Part shown: positions 57,474 to 64,000 of the stretch, in pieces | How the letters are laid out: each line of letters begins with the position of its first letter | Position numbering within the stretch: the first letter of the stretch is position 1 | Assembly: GCA_964420925.1 (NCBI GenBank) | Contig: CAYQVB010000041.1 | Span: 1 to 64,000, forward strand | Direction: 5' to 3' | Length of the DNA stretch: 64,000 bases | From: JAJEAD01 sp964420925 | GTDB lineage: Bacteria > Pseudomonadota > Gammaproteobacteria > HK1 | Made by a program: the position numbers and the translations under genes | Notes under the pieces: model-generated | The model's database searches: none | Seen by the model: the letters and a program-made list of their open reading frames with translations, nothing else | Told to the model about the DNA's origin: nothing

Positions 57474-58469
57474 CTAGCGGTTCCAGAGCCCGACTTCCTT
57501 CCAGTACCGGATGGCGCCCGGATGATAGGGAATGGGATCGGAGCTGGCGGTCAGGGTATGGGGATTGGCGGCCGCCTCCCGGATCGCCGGCTGGAGCTCG
57601 GAGAACTGGTCGAACTTCTCGTGCAGGACCTTGACGAGCGCGTAGGCGGTGTCGTCGGGCATATCCTTGGTGGCGGCGATGCTCACGAGACCGTACTTGG
57701 GCGCGACGTTCTCCGCGTCGAGGTGAGGCAGCGATCCGGCGGGAAAGTCCACCACCGGCAGGCCGGCCCCCTCCAGGGCCTCCCGGCTCATCGGCAGCCA
57801 GCGCAGCTCGTGGGCGCTCGCGAGCTCCTGCACCGATGCGGGCGGCTTGAAGCCCGAGGTCCAGGTGATCGAGGCGTCGATACGTCCCTCGCCCGTCAGC
57901 CGGAAGATGTCGGCGTAGGACGCATAGACCCGATCGAGGTCCTCCATGTAGTCGATTCCGTGGGCGTCGACGAAGATCCGGTAGGTCGGATCGTTGATGT
58001 TGGGATCCGGGCCGATACCGACCCGCTTGCCCTTGAGGTCCTCGAAGGTCTCGATGCCGGAGTCCTTGCGCGTGATGATGTGATAGATGAAGTGGAAGAA
58101 GCCGGCGAGGTTGCGAAGCTCCGTGTAGGGCTCCTCCTCGGAAAAGCCGCCGGTCCCGTTCCAGGCGTCCTTCAGGGCCACCGAGGTGATGGTGAACACG
58201 CCGACGTCGATTTCCTTGCGGCGCAGCAGGCGAGCGTTCTCCACGCTGCCCGCGGTCACCGAGTTCTCGAACTTACCGTCCGGCCAGGTCTCGGCCAGGA
58301 TCTGCTGCATGGCGGTGCCGAGCACGAAGAAGTCCCCGCCGACCGAGGCCGAGCCGATGGTGAGGCCGTCGATCTCCTGAGCCGCGACGGGCGGCGCGGC
58401 GACCGCCAGCGCACCCGCGAAGCCCATCGCCAGCACCGTTGCCCTGCGGAAGTAACGTGTAACGCGCAT
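57474..58469 (-). CDS. TAXI-family TRAP solute-binding protein
   Basis: 331 residues. A signal peptide (MRVTRYFRRATVLAMGFAGALAVAAPPVAAQE, cut at AAA/AQE) precedes the TAXI domain with LTIGSASVGGDFFVLGTAMQQIL, ENSVTAGSVENARLLRRKEIDVGVF, LKGKRVGIGPDPNINDPTYRIF and GEGRIDASITWTSGFKPPASV. ATG 58469 follows AAGGAGG on the minus strand about ten bases away. This protein captures the solute for the fused permease downstream and heads the operon 58469 to 53600. The solute is unknown; TAXI proteins are known for glutamate/glutamine-like and other carboxylates. Confidence 0.93.
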   Translation of the reverse strand: MRVTRYFRRATVLAMGFAGALAVAAPPVAAQEIDGLTIGSASVGGDFFVLGTAMQQILAETWPDGKFENSVTAGSVENARLLRRKEIDVGVFTITSVALKDAWNGTGGFSEEEPYTELRNLAGFFHFIYHIITRKDSGIETFEDLKGKRVGIGPDPNINDPTYRIFVDAHGIDYMEDLDRVYASYADIFRLTGEGRIDASITWTSGFKPPASVQELASAHELRWLPMSREALEGAGLPVVDFPAGSLPHLDAENVAPKYGLVSIAATKDMPDDTAYALVKVLHEKFDQFSELQPAIREAAANPHTLTASSDPIPYHPGAIRYWKEVGLWNR

Positions 58470-58839
58470 GACCTGTTCCCTCCTTATCAGTAGCGAGCGC
58501 ATGAGACGCGAGCGCAAGCCTAGACAGCGTGCAAGCACGTTACAAGTGAGCTTCGATCCCGCTCGATGGTGAGTCACGACCGCTTTGGTTCCGCAGATTC
58601 GCGGGCCCTCGCCGCGTTTGAACAGCCTGGGGACGCCGGTGCTCCTGGAAGCGGTACCGACGGGTTGATGAACGAGTGCCGGCCCAGGACCGGACCGGGC
58701 GTCATTCGCGGGCGCGTCACGTCATGCCGGGTTGCCGCGCCCGCAAGCGGGAGAACAGGTACGCCTCGGGCGTTCTGCTCGGAAGGCCGCCCGGCCGGAC
58801 ATCGCGCCTGCTCGTCCGGGATTCCCGAAGCGCCACCAT
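58470..58839. other. Divergent intergenic region before the Phd/PIN module
   Basis: About 370 bases with no gene. It carries the TAXI operon promoter in the minus direction. The short open frames in it lack any family features. Confidence 0.4.
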
Positions 58840-58861
58840 TGTGTACGCTATTGCATACACA
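58840..58861 (+). promoter_or_regulatory. Candidate Phd/YefM operator
   Basis: The inverted repeat TGTGTACGC (58840-58848) and GCATACACA (58853-58861) has one mismatch and a 4-base spacer, ending 20 bases before the antitoxin start. Phd/YefM antitoxins bind palindromes around TGTACA/GTGTACAC, so this is a natural place for autoregulation. The sequence between the arms (TATT) may overlap a promoter -10. Confidence 0.6.
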
Positions 58862-58881
58862 TCGACAACCAGTCAGCAACC

Positions 58882-59169
58882 ATGCGCTTCGTCAGCGTCC
58901 GCGAGCTGCGGGAGCGGTTGGCCTCGATATGGAAGGCCCTCGTCGAAGAAAAGGACATGGTGATTACCTCCAACGGCAAGCCCATAGCGCTGCTTTCGGC
59001 TACGTCAGGCGAGTCTCTGGAGGAATCGCTGAGCGCGCTCAGGCGCGCTCGCGCCCAGGCCGCCGCAACCGCCATGCAACAAGCTTCCCTGAAAGCCGGA
59101 AGCGATCGCATGTCGCTCGACGACATCAACGCCGAGATAAGCGCGGCGCGAACGGAACGTGCGCGATGA
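58882..59169 (+). CDS. Phd/YefM-family antitoxin
   Basis: 95 residues. The N-terminal DNA-binding half is MRFVSVRELRERLASIWKALVEEKDMVITSNGKPIALLSAT, the classic Phd/YefM beginning, followed by a helical toxin-binding tail (ESLSALRRARAQAAATAMQQAS and onward). It sits directly before a PIN-domain toxin gene that it overlaps (ATGA at 59166-59169). ATG 58882 is reasonable although the ribosome site is poor. The palindrome TGTGTACGC-GCATACACA just upstream is a probable operator. Confidence 0.85.
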   Translation: MRFVSVRELRERLASIWKALVEEKDMVITSNGKPIALLSATSGESLEESLSALRRARAQAAATAMQQASLKAGSDRMSLDDINAEISAARTERAR

Positions 59170-59578
59170 GGATCGTGTCGACACGAACGTCCTCGTATCC
59201 GCACTGCTCTCACCCTTCGGCACTCCCGCCGAAATCCTGCGCCTCGTCACCACCGGAACGGTCCGGTTGTGCCACGATGCCCGCATACTCGGCGAGTACC
59301 GCCAAGTGCTCTTGCGGCCGACGTTCCCGTTCCATCCACTCCAGGTCGAAGCATTGCTGGAGCAGCTTGAAGCCGATGGCGAACTGGTGACGGCGCTCGC
59401 CCTTTCCCATCGGCTGCCGGATCCCGATGACGAAGCATTTCTGGAGGTGGCCCTTGCCGGAAAGGCCCGGCACCTGGTGACGGGAAACCTCCGACACTTC
59501 CCGCCAGGAAGCCGGCAGGGAGTTAGTGTCGTCTCGCCGCGAGAGTTTCTCGAGTCGTACCGAAACGCGAGCGAATGA
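59159..59578 (+). CDS. PIN-domain toxin (VapC-like, COG1569 type) with a damaged start
   Basis: 139 residues from GTG 59159. It has the PIN acidic set: Asp in VDTNVLVSALLSPFG, Glu in ILGEYRQVLLRP, Asp in LPDPDDEAFLEVALAG and LVTGNLRHFP near the end. These are the Mg(II) sites of this RNase family. The canonical start ATG 59166 overlaps the antitoxin stop as ATGA, but from it the frame reads MRIVSTRTSS, because two bases seem to be missing compared with the expected MRIVLDTNV. Only the out-of-phase GTG 59159 gives MRDEDRVDTNV. The toxin may be frameshifted or rescued by the new start. Confidence 0.72.
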   Translation: MRDEDRVDTNVLVSALLSPFGTPAEILRLVTTGTVRLCHDARILGEYRQVLLRPTFPFHPLQVEALLEQLEADGELVTALALSHRLPDPDDEAFLEVALAGKARHLVTGNLRHFPPGSRQGVSVVSPREFLESYRNASE

Positions 59579-59888
59579 GCGGTCTCGCGCTGTGACCTCC
59601 CGATAATCGGAGCGCCGACGCATCCGGACGAGTTCCGCGGTGGCCGCGTCGAGCGTTGCGCGCCACCGGCATCGCGCTCAGGCTGAGCCGTTACCGCGGC
59701 TGAGCGCGTATTGCCGCCGGCCATGCCAAGGAACGAAGGCTATGCCGCGTCCACTACCACCTTGGCACTCGATGCGGGAAGAGACGCATCCGGGAATCCA
59801 CTCGGATGCGCCGGTGGCCGGGGCAAGGGCAGCGCCTCGGGCACCCGGTCAGACGATGGGTCGGCAACGGATGGGGCGCACGAGCGCC
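59579..59888. other. Intergenic region between two toxin-antitoxin modules
   Basis: About 310 bases. No gene is supported. The two modules are convergent here, so terminators are expected, but no strong hairpin with a T-run was seen. Confidence 0.35.
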
Positions 59889-60221
59889 TCACTGCGCCGC
59901 GCGTTCGAGCACTTCCTCCGCCCACTGGTTCAGGCTCTTTCCGGAAAGCTCCGCCGCCAGTGCGGCCTTGCGGTGAACTTCGGGACTGACACGGAACATC
60001 ATTCGACCCGAATAGGTCTTTTGAGGTTCCTTGCCGACCTTGGCACAGGTTTCGATGTAATCGTCCACCGCCTCATGAAAGGCTTCCCGAAGGGTCCTGA
60101 CGTTGTCCGCGTGAAAGCCGACTCCATCGCGGATACCTGCAATCCGACCGGTGAAAATGCGGTCCTCGTCGTCGTAGGCGATACGAGCCGAGTACCCTTT
60201 GTAGGTCATGGTGTTAGTCAT
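59889..60221 (-). CDS. hicB: HicB-family antitoxin
   Basis: 110 residues. The N-terminal RNase-H-like part (MTYKGYSARIAYDDEDRIFTGRIAGIRDGVGFHADNV) with the REAFHEAVDDYIETCAK helix is followed by a C-terminal ribbon-helix-helix-type segment (GRMMFRVSPEVHRKAALAAELSGKSLNQWAEEVLERA) that binds the operator. Start ATG 60221 overlaps the hicA stop as ATGA. HicB neutralises HicA. The order hicA-hicB, with the toxin first, is normal for this family. Confidence 0.92.
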   Translation of the reverse strand: MTNTMTYKGYSARIAYDDEDRIFTGRIAGIRDGVGFHADNVRTLREAFHEAVDDYIETCAKVGKEPQKTYSGRMMFRVSPEVHRKAALAAELSGKSLNQWAEEVLERAAQ

Positions 60222-60472
60222 GGCGTGATCCCGATCCTCCTCAGGAAGTCGCGGGCGGCACGGACCTGATAGCGCTTGGCCTCCTTGGAGGGATGGGGTC
60301 GGTGGAAAGTTTCGACCTCGCCGTCCTTCTCGAAGCGCACTCGTGATCCCCGGCCTTCAATCACCCGGGCGCCCGCGGCGATGAGCAGTCCCTCGAGCGC
60401 CATCCACTCCATGGTTCCAGGCGTCGGATCGCGAAAGACAGCCGCAAGCGTCCTGCGATGCCGGCCTCTCAT
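60218..60472 (-). CDS. hicA: HicA-family mRNA-interferase toxin
   Basis: 84 residues. It has MRGRHRRTLAAVFRDPTPGTMEW at the start, then ALEGLLIAAGARVIEGRGSRVRFEKDGEVETFHRPHPSKEAKRYQVRAARDFLRRIGI. The long N-terminal form, with FHRPHP and KEAKRYQV, is one of the two common HicA branches. The His in FHRPHP is the candidate catalytic residue, since the GSHH-type His of the shorter branch reads GSRVRF. ATG 60472 is kept because the family has this long N-terminus. It begins 38 bases after an ABC ATPase gene ends and right after an inverted repeat. Confidence 0.87.
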   Translation of the reverse strand: MRGRHRRTLAAVFRDPTPGTMEWMALEGLLIAAGARVIEGRGSRVRFEKDGEVETFHRPHPSKEAKRYQVRAARDFLRRIGITP

Positions 60473-60490
60473 GGGTCGACCCTAGCGGTT

Positions 60491-60509
60491 GCTTGCACTA
60501 TCTGCAAGC
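60491..60509. promoter_or_regulatory. Candidate HicAB operator palindrome
   Basis: GCTTGCA-CTATC-TGCAAGC is a perfect 7-bp inverted repeat with a 5-base spacer, located 19 bases upstream of the hicA start (minus strand) and inside the 38-base gap behind the ATPase gene. HicB autoregulators bind such dyads. It could equally be a weak terminator of the ABC operon. Confidence 0.55.
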
Positions 60510-60510
60510 T

Positions 60511-61521
60511 CTACGCTTCTCCCTTCTCGAGAGAATCGACCGGAACTCCCACCGGATAGTAGCACCGCCATGCGTGCACACTGTCCCCGTTCCCGAAGCC
60601 GGGGAGCGACTCGCGGCAGCGCGCCTGCGCGAAGGGGCAGCGGGGATGGAACTCGCATCCCGGCGGGCGCTCCATCAGGCTCGGAACCTCGCCCGAGAGC
60701 TCGAGCCGATCCGCGACCGCATCGGGATCCGGCTGAGGATTGGCCGACAGCAGGGCCAGGGTGTAGGGGTGGCGCGGCTCGTCGAAGATGGTCTCGGTCG
60801 GACCCTGCTCGACGAGGCGCCCCAGGTACATGATGCCCATGCGGTCGGTGATGTGGCGCACCACGTTCAGGTTGTGGCTGATCGCAAGGATGCTGATGCC
60901 GAGCTCCTGCTGCAGCCGGCCGAGGAGGTTCAGCACTTCCCCCTGCACCGACACGTCGAGGCCCGCGGTCGGCTCGTCGGCGATGACGAGCTTCGGCCCC
61001 AGCGCGAGCGCCCGCGCGACACCGATGCGCCGCGCCTGACCGCCGCTGAGCTGATGAGGGTAGCGACCCGCAAAGTCATCACTGAGCCCCACCATCCGCA
61101 GCAGGCGCCGCACTTCGCTCCGCAGATCGCGCTCGCGGAGCCCGTGAATGCGAAAGGGCTCCGAGAGCAGCGAGCGCACCGTGAGCCGCGGGCTCAAGCT
61201 GCCGACCGGGTCCTGGAACATCGCCCCGACTTCGCGCCGGAATGCCTTCAGCGCCCGTGGCCCGATGCCGACTACCTCCCGGCCCCGAAAGCGGATGCTG
61301 CCCTCGCGCGGGCGCAGCAGACCCATGATGCTTCTCGCGAGCGTGGTCTTGCCCGACCCGCTCTCGCCCACCAGCCCGAAAGTCTCCGCCTCGCCAATGG
61401 TGAGCGAGACGCCGGCGACCGCGTCGATGAACGCGTCCGAGCTACCCTGAAGCAGCGCCCGGACCGCGGGCTTCACACGATAGCGCACCCGGACCTCCTC
61501 CACTTCCAGAACGGCGCTCAC
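60511..61521 (-). CDS. Peptide-type ABC ATPase (DppF-like)
   Basis: 336 residues. Walker A is GESGSGKTT, Q-loop MFQDPVGSLSPRL, signature LSGGQARRIGVARAL, Walker B LVIADEPTAGLDV, switch AISHNLNVV. The oligopeptide-type C-terminus GCEFHPRCPFAQARCRE is present. GTG 61521 overlaps the stop of the preceding ATPase (GTGA), and the longer frame is rejected because it lacks family sequence. With the other ATPase and two permeases it forms a third peptide-type importer that continues past the right edge. The switch His reads SHN instead of THD. Confidence 0.93.
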   Translation of the reverse strand: MSAVLEVEEVRVRYRVKPAVRALLQGSSDAFIDAVAGVSLTIGEAETFGLVGESGSGKTTLARSIMGLLRPREGSIRFRGREVVGIGPRALKAFRREVGAMFQDPVGSLSPRLTVRSLLSEPFRIHGLRERDLRSEVRRLLRMVGLSDDFAGRYPHQLSGGQARRIGVARALALGPKLVIADEPTAGLDVSVQGEVLNLLGRLQQELGISILAISHNLNVVRHITDRMGIMYLGRLVEQGPTETIFDEPRHPYTLALLSANPQPDPDAVADRLELSGEVPSLMERPPGCEFHPRCPFAQARCRESLPGFGNGDSVHAWRCYYPVGVPVDSLEKGEA

Positions 61522-62654
61522 GCCACCGCGCCCCCGGGTCCGTGGCCGACTCTGACCCCGGCTCCTTCTCTGGCTCCGGGTTCGGCTCCGGCCCCGCTTG
61601 CGGCTCCAGCTCCGCTTCCGACCCCGCTTTCCAATCCGGTTGCCGCTCCGCCCCCCGCCTCCGCCGCCAGATGGCACTTCGCCCGATGTCCCTCCGCGAG
61701 CCGCACCTCGGGGGGCGCGAGGCGGCCGCACACCTCCACCGCGCGGGGACAGCGCGGCGCGAAGATGCAGCCCTTCGACAGGGCGACGAGGTCGGGGACG
61801 TCGCCCGGAATCGTCGGCAGCGCCCGGCTCCTTCCTGCGATCCGGGCCGGATCGCACTGAAGCAGCTTCTCGGTGTAGGGATGCCCGGGGCGGTGGAAGA
61901 TGTCGCGCACCGTGCCGCGCTCCACCACCTCGCCGCCGTACATCACGATCACGTGGTCGCAGAGCTCGGCGATCACCCCGAGATGGTGCGAGATGAACAG
62001 GATCGCGCAGCCTTCGCTGCGCTGCAGGTCCTTCAGCCGGTGGATGATCTGCACCTCCAGGGTCGCGTCGAGCGCGGTGGTCGGCTCGTCCGCGATCAGC
62101 AGCGCGGGCTCGGTCTCGAGCGCCATCGCGATCGCGATGCGTTGCCGCATTCCGCCCGAGAACTGGTGGGGGTATTGCCCCATGCGCCGCTCCGCATCCG
62201 GGATCCCGACCCGCCGCAACATCTCCACCGCGCGCGCGGTCTTCTCCTCTCGACTTCGGCCCCGCCGGTACTGGATATCCACCATCTGGGTGCCGATGCT
62301 GAGCACCGGGTTGAGCGAGGTCATCGGGTCCTGGAACACCATCGAGATCCGCTCGCCGCGGATTGCGCGCATCGCGGCGGCGGACGCCTTCAGCAGATCC
62401 TGTCCTTCGAAACGGATCTCCCCCGACCGGATGCGCGTGTTCTCCGCGAGCAGGCGCATCACCGCGCCGGCGAGCGTCGACTTGCCCGAGCCGCTCTCGC
62501 CGACCACGCCCACCACCGAGCCGGCCGGGATGTCGAGGTCGACGTCCCGCAGCGCCTTCAGCGGTCCCCGCGCGGTGGCGAACTCCACGTTGAGGCCGCG
62601 CACCTCCAGCACCGCACTCCCGGTTCCTGTCCCCATCGCGCCAGACCGGCTCAC
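61518..62654 (-). CDS. Peptide-type ABC ATPase (DppD-like)
   Basis: 378 residues. Motifs are GESGSGKST, FQDPMTSLNPVL, FSGGMRQRIAIAMA, LLIADEPTTALDA, FISHHLGVI and the C-terminal GCIFAPRCPRAVEVCG. The last 50 residues are Gly/Ala-rich low complexity (AAEAGGGAATGLESGVGSGA and onward), unusual for this family. The start is probably GTG 62654, overlapping the permease stop (GTGA) as in the other junctions; ATG 62636 is the alternative. It is followed by the DppF-like gene with a 4-base overlap. Confidence 0.92.
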   Translation of the reverse strand: MSRSGAMGTGTGSAVLEVRGLNVEFATARGPLKALRDVDLDIPAGSVVGVVGESGSGKSTLAGAVMRLLAENTRIRSGEIRFEGQDLLKASAAAMRAIRGERISMVFQDPMTSLNPVLSIGTQMVDIQYRRGRSREEKTARAVEMLRRVGIPDAERRMGQYPHQFSGGMRQRIAIAMALETEPALLIADEPTTALDATLEVQIIHRLKDLQRSEGCAILFISHHLGVIAELCDHVIVMYGGEVVERGTVRDIFHRPGHPYTEKLLQCDPARIAGRSRALPTIPGDVPDLVALSKGCIFAPRCPRAVEVCGRLAPPEVRLAEGHRAKCHLAAEAGGGAATGLESGVGSGAGAASGAGAEPGAREGAGVRVGHGPGGAVA

Positions 62655-63556
62655 ACGTCCTTGCGGAGCTTCGGATCGAACACGTCGCGCAGGCTCTCGC
62701 CGAGGAAGGTGAAGCCGAGCGTGGTGATGATGACCGGCAGACCGCCCGCGATCGCCGGCCAGGGGGTGTTGTACAGGAAGGAGTAGCCGTCGTTGAGGAT
62801 GGTGCCCCAGCTCGGCGTCGGCGGCCGCACCCCCATGCCGAGGAAGGAGAGGCCTGCCTCGATGGTGATCACGAAGGGGATGTCCATGCTCGCGAGGATC
62901 AGCAGCGGGCCGATCACGTTCGGGAGGATGTGCACCGCGAGGATGCGCACGAAGCCCGCGCCCATGACCCGTTCCGCCATGATGAACTCGGCGCTGCGCA
63001 GCGCCAGGGTCTGGGTGCGCACCATGCGCGCGTAGATCGGGATCTGCGTGACCACCACGACCACGATCACCGTCTCGAGGCTCGGCCCCAGCAGAGTGAT
63101 GAGCGCGAGCGCGAACATCACGGTCGGGAAGGAGCGCACGGTGTCGAAGAGGAGGACCAGGGCGTGATCGAGCCAGCGCGGCCCGAAGCCGGCGACGAGT
63201 CCCAGCACCAGCCCGATCGCGAGCGCCACCCCGATCGCGACGAGCGAGACCTCGAGCGCGATCTGCCCGCCCACGAGCACCCGCGAGAAGATGTCGCGGC
63301 CGAGCTGGTCGGTGCCGAGCAGGTGATCCGCGCTCGGGGGCTCGAGCTTCGCGCGGATGTCGATCTTGTTGGGATCGTAGGGCGCGAACCAGTCCGCCCC
63401 GAGCGCGCTCACCACGACCACCAGCACCATGACGAGCCCCAGGGCGCCGAGCGGCTCGCGCACCACCCGCAGCAGCGAGCGCCGGAACGCCGTCCACGCG
63501 CCGGGGTAGTCGACTGAAGGCGCGTCCGCCGTCATCACTGCCTCGTCAATGCTCAC
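62651..63556 (-). CDS. Peptide-type ABC permease (DppC-like)
   Basis: 301 residues. The leading helix PLGALGLVMVLVVVVSALGADWFAPYDP, the entry motif HLLGTDQLGRDIFSRVLVGGQIALEV, the EAA loop SAEFIMAERVMGAGFVRILAVHILPNVI and the ending GLSFLGMGVRPPTPSWGTILNDG are family-typical. It starts at ATG 63556 with an 11-base overlap to the DppB-like gene. The length is standard, in contrast to the oversized permeases at 17526-20116. Confidence 0.93.
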   Translation of the reverse strand: MSIDEAVMTADAPSVDYPGAWTAFRRSLLRVVREPLGALGLVMVLVVVVSALGADWFAPYDPNKIDIRAKLEPPSADHLLGTDQLGRDIFSRVLVGGQIALEVSLVAIGVALAIGLVLGLVAGFGPRWLDHALVLLFDTVRSFPTVMFALALITLLGPSLETVIVVVVVTQIPIYARMVRTQTLALRSAEFIMAERVMGAGFVRILAVHILPNVIGPLLILASMDIPFVITIEAGLSFLGMGVRPPTPSWGTILNDGYSFLYNTPWPAIAGGLPVIITTLGFTFLGESLRDVFDPKLRKDV

Positions 63557-64000
63557 CGCGCACCCGCGGATCGACCAGCGCGTTGATGAGGTCGCTCAGA
63601 GTGGTGCTCACCACGAACAGGACCGTGGTGACCAGCACCGCCCCCATCACCACCGGGTAGTTGCGGGTGCTCACGGCATCGAAGATGAGCCGTCCCACTC
63701 CGGGCCGGGCGAACACGATCTCCGCGAACACCGCGCTCGATATGAGAATCCCGATCCCCATGCCGAGCAGCGTGATCGTGGGCAGGATCGCGAGGCGCAG
63801 CACGTACTTGAGCACGATGGTGCGCTCGGGCAGCCCGAAGGCGCGCGCGGTGCGCACGTGGGCCTCGCCGAGGATCTCCAGCATCGAGGCCCGCACCAGG
63901 CGCGCGAGGTACCCTACCCAGCCGAGCCCCACCGCGAAGGCGGGCAGCACCAGGTGCCAGGCCTGGTTGGCGAGGTTGCCGGGCGTCCCCGCCCCGATCG
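63546..64000 (-). CDS. Peptide-type ABC permease (DppB-like), partial at right edge
   Basis: The C-terminal 150 residues are inside the window. They read NLANQAWHLVLPAFAVGLGWVGYLARLVRAS, the EAA loop LGEAHVRTARAFGLPERTIVLKYVLRLAILPTITL and AVFAEIVFARPGVGRLIFDAVSTRNYP, then the ending LINALVDPRVRGEH. The frame is open to base 64000, so the N-terminus lies beyond the window. It is the upstream partner of the DppC-like gene and indicates that the operon (with any binding protein) extends to the right. Confidence 0.92.
   Translation of the reverse strand, partial: IGAGTPGNLANQAWHLVLPAFAVGLGWVGYLARLVRASMLEILGEAHVRTARAFGLPERTIVLKYVLRLAILPTITLLGMGIGILISSAVFAEIVFARPGVGRLIFDAVSTRNYPVVMGAVLVTTVLFVVSTTLSDLINALVDPRVRGEH

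Noticed and set aside
55561..57477. 638-residue plus-strand open frame opposite the TRAP permease
   Set aside because: The sequence is low complexity (His/Asp/Arg-rich) and antisense to a clear 16-helix permease.

Overview
The window is GC-rich (about 65 %) bacterial chromosome and looks proteobacterial. The support is a CCA-encoding tRNA-Arg, twin-arginine and lipoprotein signals, TRAP-TAXI and Dpp/Opp-type transporters, a mer regulon and palindromic repeats of the ATTCCC-N8-GGGAAT type. The large number of flavin-dependent oxidoreductases, small-molecule hydrolases and solute importers suggests a free-living or host-associated heterotroph. I cannot name a genus. Almost every real gene has a long antisense or out-of-frame open frame beneath it because of the base composition; these were left out.

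Layout. 1-6.5 kb is an accessory block: tRNA-Arg(UCG), a membrane LuxR-type regulator coupled to an unrecognised protein, an Asp/Asn-hydroxylase-like enzyme, an overlapping membrane protein/lipoprotein pair resembling phage spanins, a divergent mer regulon (merR, merT, merF, GDCCVxC protein) without merA or merP, and an N-terminally truncated tyrosine integrase. 6.6-13 kb holds a membrane-anchored peptide-type binding protein, a VOC protein, a luciferase-like (LLM) oxidoreductase, a GST and two alpha/beta hydrolases. 13.4-17 kb is a betaine/proline-type ABC importer with its binding protein convergent to the permease and ATPase. 17.5-24.1 kb is a Dpp-like operon of two oversized permeases and two double-ATPase proteins, without its own binding protein. 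24.3-30.5 kb has a bicupin, a second peptide-type importer and another LLM enzyme.

30.7-42.3 kb contains a Fic protein behind an AT-rich array of half-sites, an agmatinase-like protein, two LLM enzymes, a Nudix hydrolase, a methyltransferase-like protein, a MoxR/VWA pair, a small coiled-coil membrane protein and a PLP-dependent lyase/decarboxylase. 42.4-45.9 kb is a lower-GC island: a two-gene operon (a two-TM protein plus a MinD/ParA-like ATPase fused to five TM segments and a PPC-like domain) beside a relic of an IS21-type transposase. This is the best candidate for an undescribed system. 46-58.5 kb looks catabolic: phosphotriesterase-like hydrolase, FAD hydroxylase, gentisate-dioxygenase-like bicupin, amidohydrolase, alpha/beta hydrolase, two LLM enzymes, an FAH-family hydrolase and a TAXI-TRAP importer. 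58.8-60.5 kb carries Phd/PIN and HicAB toxin-antitoxin modules. A third peptide-type ABC operon runs off the right edge.

How it may work together (inference): three or more importers feed organic solutes to monooxygenases, ring-cleavage-like cupins and hydrolases, while stress and conflict modules (mer, Fic, TA, ParA-TM) sit between them. Two families of mobile palindromic repeats are scattered through the window. One copy lies in frame inside an ABC ATPase, and another touches the start codon of the methyltransferase-like gene.
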